From the NCBI GenBank assembly GCA_021812825.1, contig JAKAMO010000110.1:1-7449 (forward strand): DNA of 7,449 nt, written 5' to 3'. Both the position numbers and the translations under genes were made by a program. How positions within the stretch are numbered: position 1 is the stretch's first letter; each line of letters begins with the position of its first letter. The notes below the pieces were generated by a model, which saw nothing but the letters and a program-made list of their open reading frames with translations, did not search any database and was not told where the DNA came from. Source of the DNA: a bacterium (lineage in GTDB: Bacteria; Elusimicrobiota; Elusimicrobia; Elusimicrobiales; UBA9959). Below are positions 1 through 5,298 of this stretch, piece after piece.

Positions 1-699
1 CAGCACGTCGTCGGGCAGCTTCGCGTTGGCCTTGTAGATCTCGTTCGCGTTGGAATGCGCTATCAGGAAGCCGTTGGAATCTATCACCGCGGCCTGCGTG
101 TGCGTGCTCTCCGGGAAGCCGGTCTTAAGCAGGCTGGAAAGGGCCGTCAGGCTCATCTTCGCGAGTATCGCGCCCACGGCCTGGTTGGTCTGCGTGTTCA
201 CTATCTGCACGCCCATCGTGATGGCCGGGTAGGAGCCCATGTACTTCTCCAGCCCGCCGACGAACTCCCCGGCGCGCATCACCTTGGCGAACATCGCGTC
301 GTTGGAGAAGTCGCGCATGCCGGTCTCGTGCACGAAGCGCCCCAGCCGCACCTTCTCCTGCCCGTTGGCGTCCACCACCGAGATCTCCAGGAAGGCCGGG
401 TGCAGCTGCATGATGTGGCTGACCAGCCCCTGCTGCTTGACCGTGTCCATAGAGGCGAAGTCGGCCATGTGGGCCGCGTCCGACAGCACGTTGCGGAAAT
501 TGATGATGTAGCTGGAGACCGTGTCGGCGAAGCCGACGGCCAGCGCCTCCTGGTCGCGCGAGATCGCGCGGTTCAGGGTGATCTGGCTCAGGTTGACGAG
601 GTAGTAGCCGACTATGCCCAGCGGGACCAGCGAAACGATGAGGAATATCAGCAGCAGTTTGTAGAACAGCCGGCCTCGTTTCTTGGGTGCTTCGGTCAT
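1..699 (-). CDS. Membrane sensor with double-Cache-like extracytoplasmic domain (3' end outside window)
   Basis: This open frame of 233 codons starts at ATG 699-697 and runs off the window edge without a stop. The N-terminus is short and basic (MTEAPKKRGR), followed by one hydrophobic segment at about residues 11-36, so it should be a type II membrane anchor. The rest is extracytoplasmic. An amphipathic helix (residues 38-85) leads into two PAS-like beta cores, FLEISVVDANGQEKVRLG (about 103-120) and AAVIDSNGFLIAHSN (about 203-217). This order of long helix, distal core and proximal core is typical of dCache ligand sensors found in chemoreceptors, histidine kinases and nucleotide cyclases. The output domain is not visible, so the class cannot be named. 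An in-frame TAG upstream, with no other start codon between, fixes the start. The ribosome site is weak (GAAGG, 13 bases upstream). It follows the terminator at 785-818, so it is probably its own transcription unit. Confidence 0.8.
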   Translation of the reverse strand, partial: MTEAPKKRGRLFYKLLLIFLIVSLVPLGIVGYYLVNLSQITLNRAISRDQEALAVGFADTVSSYIINFRNVLSDAAHMADFASMDTVKQQGLVSHIMQLHPAFLEISVVDANGQEKVRLGRFVHETGMRDFSNDAMFAKVMRAGEFVGGLEKYMGSYPAITMGVQIVNTQTNQAVGAILAKMSLTALSSLLKTGFPESTHTQAAVIDSNGFLIAHSNANEIYKANAKLPDDVL

Positions 700-728
700 A
701 AATCGGACATAGCCTTCAGCGCGAAGAT

Positions 729-762
729 ACTATATTATCCCAAAGGCCTGTTACGGAATTGT
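729..762 (-). promoter_or_regulatory. Candidate extended -10 promoter for the Cache sensor gene
   Basis: Read on the minus strand, this AT-rich patch contains TGGGATAATATAGT. GATAAT (734-739) with TG one base upstream fits an extended -10 element. The overlapping TATAGT (729-734) is a second possible -10. No good -35 is visible: the best match is TTCCGT, 18 bases from TATAGT. The patch lies between the upstream operon's terminator and the ATG at 699, giving a leader of about 25-30 bases. The assignment rests on position and the -10 match only. Confidence 0.35.
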
Positions 763-784
763 TTCAGCAGGGACAAATCCGCGT

Positions 785-818
785 AAAAAGGGCCGGGGCC
801 CCCTTTCGGGAGCCCCGG
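785..818 (-). terminator. Rho-independent terminator of the four-gene operon
   Basis: On the minus strand CCGGGGCTCCC, loop GAAA, GGGGGCCCCGG form an 11-bp stem with one T-G wobble and a tetraloop (793-818). It is followed by CCCTTTTT, with the T run at 785-789. It begins 8 bases after the TAG of the DsbA-like gene. Strong stem, tight loop and T tract together make this a canonical intrinsic terminator. Confidence 0.9.
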
Positions 819-826
819 CAACCCCG

Positions 827-2257
827 CTACTTCGCGCAGCCGGCGGCCGGCTGGCCGGGCGGCGGCACCTTCTCGTAGCCGGGGACCTTGATCAGCTCTC
901 CGAGGCCGACCATGAACTGCCTGCCGCCCGCTATGAAGGACGGCGAGGTGGTTATGCCGAGCTCTGACGTGGCGGCGAAATCCGCCGCCAGCAGCTCCTT
1001 GGCCTCGTCGAAGCCCTTCTCTATCTTGTCCGCGTCGAGGCCGGCGGCCTTGGCGGCCTTCTGCCAGTCGGCGGCATGGACGTCCTTGTTCCTCTCGGCG
1101 AGGTACGCCTTGAACTTGTCGGGGAACTTGGCGGCTATATAGGCCTGCCTGGCGTCCTCCTCCCACTCGGCCTGGCCGTGCAGGCTGGAGAACTGCCAGA
1201 CGCCCTTGTCGTCCTTCTTGGCGTCGCCGATGAAATGGACCTCCCAGTTCAGGCCCTCCGGCAGGAGCTTGTTCTTCTCCGCGTCGAGCAGCGAGTTCTC
1301 GGCCAGCACGCCGAACGGGCACTGGCTCATCACGAAGACCTCGAGCGTGTTCTTCTTCTCGGCGCGGCCGGCGTAAAGGCCGCTGCGCTGCCGGTCCTCG
1401 TAGACCAGGTAGCCGCCCTGCGCCTTGAACAGGCCGGCGGCGACCTCGTTGGCCAGGCGCTTCTTCGCCTCCGGAGTGGCCGCGACCACGTAGGCCGGCA
1501 CGAAGCCGAGGTCGGGGAAGCGGGTCTCGCGCTCCTTGGAGCCGTAGTCCAGCTCCTGCGCCCTGATGCCCTCGAAATACCTGTCGAACACGGCGACCAG
1601 CTGATTATTGGTCTCCATACCGCTGGAAAGCACCACCCAGAAGCCCGGCGGCACCGGTTTGGGCTTGGGAACGTAGCCGGAGGGCGGCCTGACGCGCTTG
1701 GCGGCCGGCAGGGCCGCGTTGACGGCCTCGTAGAGCGGCATCAGGCGCTGGTAGCCCTCGTAGCGTTTGCCGTCGAGGAAGAGCGCGGTGGACTCGGCGC
1801 CGGCCTTCGACGACATGGCGTAGGCCTTCTCCAGGTCGGCCTTGCCCTCGGAAGCGGCCTTCTTGTCGAGCTCGTCGGGATTGATGCCGGCGAACAGGGC
1901 GGCGTCCATCCAGCCGTCGGCGGACGGGGACAGCGAACGCGCGTTCAGGTAGGCGAGCATCCGGGACTGGTAGGCGGCCGCCAGCACGGCCAGGCGGGTG
2001 GCCTCGGCCAGCTCGGCGTCGCCGCGGCGCGACGAGAAAGATCCGTCATTCCCCTTCTGCACCAGGGGATAGACCTTCAGGTCCGAGGCCGGCAGGTTCC
2101 GCCTGACGGTGTCGGCCAGGAAGAACCACTGCCAGCCCTGGCCGTCCATGGCCTCCAGGTAGAGCGTCATGCGGCCGCCGGAAACGGCGGCCTTCTGCTG
2201 GGCCAGCGCCGGGACGGTCAAAAGCAGCGAAGCGAGGAGCAGCGCGTATCTTTTCAT
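827..2257 (-). CDS. Secreted multi-domain DsbA/thioredoxin-like protein with monothiol CPFG site
   Basis: The 476-residue product begins with a signal peptide (MKRYALLLASLLLTVPALAQ), so it should be periplasmic. The C-terminal part (about 303-460) looks DsbA-like: strand TLEVFVMSQ, active-site motif C313-P-F-G, a helical insert containing SSLHGQAEW, and a cis-proline loop TTSPS (P439). The second active-site cysteine is replaced by glycine, and the only other cysteine is C474 near the C-terminus. The N-terminal part (about 30-170) is a degenerate copy: residues 74-166 align without gaps to 356-448, sharing FSS, G, AE, R, YL, R, W, AA and G positions. It has Gln40 where the cysteine belongs and Thr157 at the cis-Pro position. 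The middle (about 204-290) may be a third, cysteine-free thioredoxin-like domain (FVPAYVV). The stop of the receiver gene directly abuts this ATG, and AGGAGG (2267-2272) lies inside that gene, so translation is probably coupled. It is the last gene of the operon. Isomerase, chaperone-like or thiol-relay roles are possible; substrate unknown. Confidence 0.8.
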   Translation of the reverse strand: MKRYALLLASLLLTVPALAQQKAAVSGGRMTLYLEAMDGQGWQWFFLADTVRRNLPASDLKVYPLVQKGNDGSFSSRRGDAELAEATRLAVLAAAYQSRMLAYLNARSLSPSADGWMDAALFAGINPDELDKKAASEGKADLEKAYAMSSKAGAESTALFLDGKRYEGYQRLMPLYEAVNAALPAAKRVRPPSGYVPKPKPVPPGFWVVLSSGMETNNQLVAVFDRYFEGIRAQELDYGSKERETRFPDLGFVPAYVVAATPEAKKRLANEVAAGLFKAQGGYLVYEDRQRSGLYAGRAEKKNTLEVFVMSQCPFGVLAENSLLDAEKNKLLPEGLNWEVHFIGDAKKDDKGVWQFSSLHGQAEWEEDARQAYIAAKFPDKFKAYLAERNKDVHAADWQKAAKAAGLDADKIEKGFDEAKELLAADFAATSELGITTSPSFIAGGRQFMVGLGELIKVPGYEKVPPPGQPAAGCAK

Positions 2258-2632
2258 TTACCGCGCCCTCCTGGTGAGCAGCTGGCGGATGCGTATCGAG
2301 AGTTCCTGGATGTCGAACGGCTTCGTGATGTATTCGTCGGCGCCCAGGCTCAGGCCCTGCGTCTTCTCCTCGGCGGAGAGGAAGCGGCCGGTCATCATGA
2401 TCAGGATGAAGTCCTTGGAGAACTTGCGCAGCTCCTGGCAGATCTGGAAGCCGGAGGAGTCCGGCAGCTGGATGTCCATGATGACCACTTCCGGCTTGTT
2501 CTTCTTGGCGGAGGCTATGCCGCTCTTGGCGTTGCCGGCCTCCAGGGTCGAGAAGCCCTCTAGGTCGAGCACCTCGGCCAGGCTCTCGCGCAGGTGCGCG
2601 TCGTCGTCGATGATAAGGATCTTCTGTGACAT
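2258..2632 (-). CDS. Single-domain response regulator (CheY/Spo0F-like receiver)
   Basis: The 124-residue product is a receiver domain and nothing else. All key residues are present: the acidic cluster D9-D10-D11, phospho-acceptor D53 in VVIMDIQLPDSSG, T81 in the MMTG motif, switch aromatic Y101 and K104 in the TKPF motif. It should therefore accept phosphate and act through protein-protein contacts in the cytoplasm. Length is normal for a stand-alone receiver. The start is well supported by GGAGGG seven bases upstream of the ATG. The gene lies 13 bases after the winged-helix regulator and directly abuts the next gene (TAA then ATG), deep inside one operon. The adjacent regulator has a phosphorylation-dead receiver, so this protein may supply the phospho-signal to it; that is inference. 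No kinase gene is visible nearby. Confidence 0.93.
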   Translation of the reverse strand: MSQKILIIDDDAHLRESLAEVLDLEGFSTLEAGNAKSGIASAKKNKPEVVIMDIQLPDSSGFQICQELRKFSKDFILIMMTGRFLSAEEKTQGLSLGADEYITKPFDIQELSIRIRQLLTRRAR

Positions 2633-2645
2633 GGTGAACCCTCCG

Positions 2646-3416
2646 TTATTTCCCCTGCTTGGCGCCTGGCACCAGCTTGTAGCCGACGCAGGGCACGGTG
2701 TGCACGTAGCGGGACGCCTTGCCCATCTTGGAGCGCAGCCGCCTCACGTGGACGTCCACCGTGCGCGGCGAGCCGAAATAATTGTAACCCCAGACGCGCT
2801 CTATCAGGTACGGCCTGGAGAGCACGCGGTTAGGGGAGCTAAGGAAGACGTAGAGCAGGTCGAACTCTTTGGCCGTCACCGTGATCTCCTTGCTGGCGAT
2901 GCGCACGGTGTAGCTGGACATGTTCAGCTCGATCTCGTTCATCTTCAGCACTTCGTCGGCCTGCACGCTGACCGTGCGGCGCACCACGGCGCGGATGCGG
3001 GCCACGCTCTCGTGCAGGTCCTGGCTGAAGCCCAGCACCTCGTCGGCCCCGAGCTGGAAGAACGCCAGCTTGTAGGAGATCTTCGGGGCCTCGCGGCCGG
3101 ACGGGCCGTGCGGCAGCAGCGCCTCGGCGCTCATGCCGGAAGGCATATGGTCCAGCAGCGTGTCCGGGGACTCCAGCACGGCTATGACCGGGATGTTCTT
3201 GTTCTTGGCCCTCAGGTTCTTCAGGAAGGTCAGCCCCTCCTCGTCGGCGAGGTTCTGCCCCACCATGACCATGTCGAAGGACTTCTCGGCCAGCATGCCC
3301 ATCACCTCCCGGGCGCGGTGGGCGGTGGCCACCGAATAGCCCTGGCGGGACAGCATCTCGAGCATCAGCGACGCCCGGGACAGGTCCTTTGAGACGAATA
3401 TAATATTTATTTTCAC
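2646..3416 (-). CDS. OmpR/PhoB-type winged-helix regulator with degenerate receiver domain
   Basis: The 256-residue product has a receiver-like domain (about 1-148) and a C-terminal OmpR/PhoB winged helix (about 155-252). The DNA-binding part is intact: TAKEFDLLYVFLSSPNRVLSR, then RTVDVHVRRLRSKMG as recognition helix, then YVHTVPCVGYKL as wing hairpin. The receiver has lost its chemistry. The phospho-acceptor position in DMVMVGQNLADEEG is Gly53, the switch Thr/Ser position is Leu81, the usual TKPF lysine is replaced (GADEVLGFSQ), and only one acidic residue (D11) remains of the N-terminal cluster. There is also an insertion of about 25 residues (about 86-115) before the GADE strand. It is therefore probably phosphorylation-independent. 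The start codon is GTG, with GGAG eight bases upstream. It lies 28 bases after the small membrane protein gene in the same operon. Likely targets include its own promoter region (see 3817-3848). Confidence 0.9.
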   Translation of the reverse strand: MKINIIFVSKDLSRASLMLEMLSRQGYSVATAHRAREVMGMLAEKSFDMVMVGQNLADEEGLTFLKNLRAKNKNIPVIAVLESPDTLLDHMPSGMSAEALLPHGPSGREAPKISYKLAFFQLGADEVLGFSQDLHESVARIRAVVRRTVSVQADEVLKMNEIELNMSSYTVRIASKEITVTAKEFDLLYVFLSSPNRVLSRPYLIERVWGYNYFGSPRTVDVHVRRLRSKMGKASRYVHTVPCVGYKLVPGAKQGK

Positions 3417-3444
3417 AGGTGTTCTCCGGAGCTGCGGCGGGACT

Positions 3445-3741
3445 TCAGTCCTGGTGTATCTCTTCTATGTCGAAGGAGATGCCCCTCAATCCCAGCACGC
3501 CGGTCGTCACGTTATAGACGAAGGCCGCGAACACCAGCACCGCGGTGGCGATCACCACGTACAGCAGCGCGTAGAGACCGACGCTGAGTATCCTCTGCCC
3601 GAAGCTCATCAGGCCGAGCTGGGGGTTGGGCACGACGAAGAAGGTTATCACGCCGCCCAGCAGGGCAAGCACGAATACCACGAGCGGCACGGACGAGCCC
3701 ACCAGGGAACCCACGCTTATATTGCGCACTTCAAGTTTCAT
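3445..3741 (-). CDS. Small two-TM membrane protein of unknown function
   Basis: I chose the ATG at 3741 because it is preceded by a near-perfect ribosome site (GGAGGAGAAC). The frame stays open upstream to an ATG at 3801, but that start would overlap the candidate promoter and add an arginine-rich stretch encoded by the GC palindrome. The 98-residue product has a short polar N-terminus (MKLEVRNISVGSLVGSS), a first membrane segment at about 18-38 ending in PNPQ, a polar loop (about 39-49), a second membrane segment at about 50-80, and a short acidic tail (GISFDIEEIHQD). The pattern loosely recalls small DUF3566-type membrane proteins, but I do not recognise the family with confidence. It is the first gene of the operon and precedes a regulator gene by 28 bases. 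A membrane partner or tether for the downstream regulators is possible but speculative. Confidence 0.8.
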   Translation of the reverse strand: MKLEVRNISVGSLVGSSVPLVVFVLALLGGVITFFVVPNPQLGLMSFGQRILSVGLYALLYVVIATAVLVFAAFVYNVTTGVLGLRGISFDIEEIHQD

Positions 3742-3751
3742 GTTCTCCTCC
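3742..3751 (-). promoter_or_regulatory. Strong Shine-Dalgarno site that decides the start at 3741
   Basis: Minus-strand GGAGGAGAAC immediately precedes ATG 3741-3739, giving optimal spacing. This favours the 98-residue reading over the 118-residue reading from ATG 3801, which has no comparable site and would start inside the promoter. Confidence 0.85.
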
Positions 3752-3761
3752 AGAAATGAAC

Positions 3762-3789
3762 GGCGACGGCGCGCCGCGGCGCGCTCGCC
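3762..3789 (-). repeat. GC palindrome in the operon leader
   Basis: A perfect 16-base palindrome, GCGCGCCGCGGCGCGC (3769-3784), is flanked by a further inverted pair GGCGA (3762-3766) and TCGCC (3785-3789) with a two-base bulge. It sits between the candidate -10 (3793-3798) and the ribosome site (3742-3751), at or next to the predicted transcript 5' end. It could be a stabilising 5' hairpin, a translation-control structure or a dimeric operator. There is no T tract, so it is not a terminator. Confidence 0.6.
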
Positions 3790-3792
3790 TAT

Positions 3793-3820
3793 ATAATACA
3801 TAATTATTAGTTGGACGCAA
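3793..3820 (-). promoter_or_regulatory. Candidate sigma70-type promoter of the four-gene operon
   Basis: On the minus strand TTGCGT (3815-3820) and TATTAT (3793-3798, five of six matches to TATAAT) are separated by 16 bases of AT-rich spacer. The predicted start near 3786 would give a leader of about 45 bases with the GC palindrome at its very 5' end. The -35 matches only in TTG. The AT-rich patch stands out against GC-rich surroundings and lies correctly upstream of the first gene. Confidence 0.5.
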
Positions 3821-3848
3821 CAAGCCCGGCAGGACCTGCCGCAATAAG
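3817..3848. promoter_or_regulatory. Candidate operator: direct repeats around a palindrome
   Basis: On the plus strand GCAACAAG (3817-3824) and GCAATAAG (3841-3848) form a near-identical direct repeat 24 bases apart. Between them is an inverted repeat, CGGCAGGACCTGCCG (3827-3841). The first repeat overlaps the -35 of the operon promoter and the rest lies upstream, where an activator would bind. OmpR/PhoB-type regulators commonly bind tandem direct repeats spaced by about one or two helical turns, so autoregulation by the operon's own winged-helix protein is plausible. No binding is shown. Confidence 0.35.
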
Positions 3849-3883
3849 ATCCCCGCTCCTATTTAAACGACACTATAGCGGGT

Positions 3884-4001
3884 GGCGAGGGGATGCCTTC
3901 GCAGGGGCCTCGCGAGGCCCGAGCTTGCGCAGCGCGAGGGCCGAGTGACAGAGCGGGGCCACGGTGTGGCCCCGCGTACCCGGAGAAGGCATCCCCTCGC
4001 C
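3884..4001. repeat. Structured inverted-repeat element, copy A
   Basis: A 118-base intergenic element lies 14 bases downstream of the sensor gene's stop. Its ends are a perfect 17-bp inverted repeat, GGCGAGGGGATGCCTTC (3884-3900) and GAAGGCATCCCCTCGCC (3985-4001). Inside are a 16-base palindrome GGGCCTCGCGAGGCCC (3905-3920) and a 10-bp hairpin GCGGGGCCAC, loop GGT, GTGGCCCCGC (3953-3975). The core from 3921 to 3968 matches copy B (5340-5387) at roughly 40 of 48 positions, sharing GAGCTTGC, AGCGCGA, GAGTGAC, GAGCGG and CACGGTGTG in order and orientation. No T tract follows on the minus strand, so it is not a standard terminator. The rest of the gap between it and 3848 holds only a weak bulged hairpin (3852-3882, arms CCCGC and GCGGG) and no gene. 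Confidence 0.85.
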
Positions 4002-4015
4002 GGGGCCCGCGCAAC

Positions 4016-5131
4016 TTACAGGCTTATATTGGCTTTCGGGTAGAAGAGTATCAGCGTGCGGTTGGTCTCGGCGGTAGCGCCCACGTGCAGCACCTTCACG
4101 TTCAGGTTCTGCCCCTTGAAGACGGCCTCGCCCTCCACGGTCTGGTCCGGCATCTCGAAAGCCTGCCCCACCAGCCGCAGCAGCGTCTGCTGCTGGCTGT
4201 CCACCACGTCCAGCAGGTGGATGTTCTTGGCGTCCATCCCCTGGGCCAGCTCGAAATTCGCGTACAGGATGCTGTTGTTCTCGTCCACCACTATGACGTA
4301 GTTGGTGCCAGGGACTATGATGTTCAGCAGGGAGCGCCACCAGCGCTGCTCCGCTTCCTTGTAGGTCTTGTCCCGGTTGGAGATGCCCTCTATCTCCACC
4401 TTCATCTTCCCCATCAGTCTGGTGATGGCCCCGGCCAGATCACCGACCTCGTCCGGGCGCGGCGGGAAGCGCAGGTCGAAATTCTTCAGCGAGACGCTCT
4501 CTATGCTCTCGCGCAGCGCGTACATGGGCGAGATCACGTAGTGATGGAAGAAGAAATACAGAGGCAGCCCCAGCAGGAACAGCACTCCGACCGCGCCGAA
4601 CACGTACTTGCGCATCGCGGAGCCTATCAGCACCTCGGCGCCGGCCCGTGAGACCATCAGGTCCATGATGCCGATGATGTCGCCACGCACCGAGAACGGT
4701 ATCGCTATCTCGTAGAACGGCTCGTCCTTGACCTGGCGCACCTTCGGGTTCTTGGAAAGGTAGGCCTGCGAGATAGCGTCGGTGGCGGGCGGCACCTGCT
4801 TCTGCAGCTCGTCCCACGCGATGCCGATGAAACGGGCCTCTTTGTGCCAGCGCACCTTGCCCTGGCGGCTCAGGTAGAGCATCGAGGTGATGCGTTCGTC
4901 CTTGGACAGCTCCGTCATGATGTCGTACTCTTCGAACGAGATCGCGTTGGGGCTGTTCAGCAGGCCGGTGCGCATCGTAGGCGCGTACGTCTTGATCTTG
5001 TCTATCACGTCCTGCTTGAGCTTTTCGTCGAAGGTCCACTTGAACAGGTTGTAATAGAACACGCCGCCGAGGAACATCACGTAGATGCCTATCCCGACGA
5101 ACCACATCAGCCACTTCATCGTCAGCCGCAT
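4016..5131 (-). CDS. Two-TM sensor with HAMP and PAS domains, no output domain
   Basis: The 371-residue product has a membrane segment at about 7-27, an extracytoplasmic sensing region (about 28-172) resembling a single-Cache fold (ITSMLYLSRQGKVRWHK; PFYEIAIPFSVRGDIIGIMDLMV), and a second membrane segment at about 177-197. A HAMP linker follows (about 198-245: ISPMYALRESI, then FPPRPDEVGDLAGAI). A cytoplasmic PAS-like domain (about 268-365: NYVIVVDENNSILYANFELAQG) ends the protein. Kinase, cyclase, GGDEF and methyl-accepting regions are all absent, although the stop codon (TAA) is clear, so signalling must pass through a partner or the PAS domain must bind a ligand. The start ATG is preceded by AAGGA at acceptable spacing; Met5 is an alternative start. 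It is flanked by a terminator upstream and repeat copy A downstream, so it is probably a single-gene unit. Confidence 0.88.
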   Translation of the reverse strand: MRLTMKWLMWFVGIGIYVMFLGGVFYYNLFKWTFDEKLKQDVIDKIKTYAPTMRTGLLNSPNAISFEEYDIMTELSKDERITSMLYLSRQGKVRWHKEARFIGIAWDELQKQVPPATDAISQAYLSKNPKVRQVKDEPFYEIAIPFSVRGDIIGIMDLMVSRAGAEVLIGSAMRKYVFGAVGVLFLLGLPLYFFFHHYVISPMYALRESIESVSLKNFDLRFPPRPDEVGDLAGAITRLMGKMKVEIEGISNRDKTYKEAEQRWWRSLLNIIVPGTNYVIVVDENNSILYANFELAQGMDAKNIHLLDVVDSQQQTLLRLVGQAFEMPDQTVEGEAVFKGQNLNVKVLHVGATAETNRTLILFYPKANISL

Positions 5132-5154
5132 ATGTCAGTCCTTGCCGAAATCTG

Positions 5155-5189
5155 GCGGGCGTATAAGGCCCGCATCATTAGTCTACCAA
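5155..5189 (-). promoter_or_regulatory. Candidate promoter of the HAMP-PAS sensor with overlapping inverted repeat
   Basis: On the minus strand TTGGTA (5184-5189) and TATACG (5160-5165) are separated by 18 bases, each matching the sigma70 consensus at four of six. An inverted repeat, GCGGGC (5155-5160), 7 bases, GCCCGC (5168-5173), brackets the putative -10, as a repressor operator or leader hairpin would. A second possible -35 (TTAACA at 5195-5200) has no good -10 partner. The predicted leader is about 20 bases. Confidence 0.35.
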
Positions 5190-5229
5190 AAGGGTGTTAA
5201 AGGATTGTTGCTTAAATATTAATTCTGCC

Positions 5230-5257
5230 AAAAAAAGGCGCGCCCGCAAAGCGCGCC
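5230..5257 (-). terminator. Rho-independent terminator of the tadC-TPR unit
   Basis: On the minus strand GGCGCGC (5251-5257), a seven-base loop and GCGCGCC (5237-5243) form a GC stem followed by seven T residues (5230-5236). It lies about 40 bases beyond repeat copy B and about 170 bases after the TPR gene's stop, so copy B should be included in the transcript. The plus-strand direction lacks a T tract. Confidence 0.88.
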
Positions 5258-5298
5258 CCCGTTTAAGATGCAGTACTCCATTTTAATACCCCGCGTAA

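Noticed and set aside
696..710. Four-codon upstream frame (ATG at 710) overlapping the Cache sensor start
   Set aside because: The GAAGG is only two bases from that ATG, too close to work as a ribosome site. Such a short frame is likely chance.
1076..2563. Long plus-strand open frame antisense to the Dsb-like and receiver genes
   Set aside because: It is a shadow in GC-rich DNA, with Leu/Gly/Val/Arg/His-rich low-complexity translation and no recognisable domain. The minus-strand frames carry clear motifs.
2169..3392. Plus-strand open frame opposite the two regulator genes
   Set aside because: It is antisense to intact receiver and winged-helix genes, and the translation is compositionally biased without motifs.
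3742..3801. N-terminal extension of the small membrane protein from ATG 3801
   Set aside because: That ATG lies next to the candidate -10, lacks a ribosome site, and adds residues encoded by the GC palindrome. The ATG at 3741 has an excellent site.
3861..3882. Resemblance to a phage T7 promoter (ACGACACTATAG)
   Set aside because: It lacks two bases of the consensus core, and no phage genes are present, so it is probably chance.
3873..4340. Minus-strand frame running through repeat copy A into the sensor gene
   Set aside because: It overlaps the sensor gene in another frame and has no domain or ribosome site. The matching frame in copy B is not conserved, so the element is not a coding repeat.
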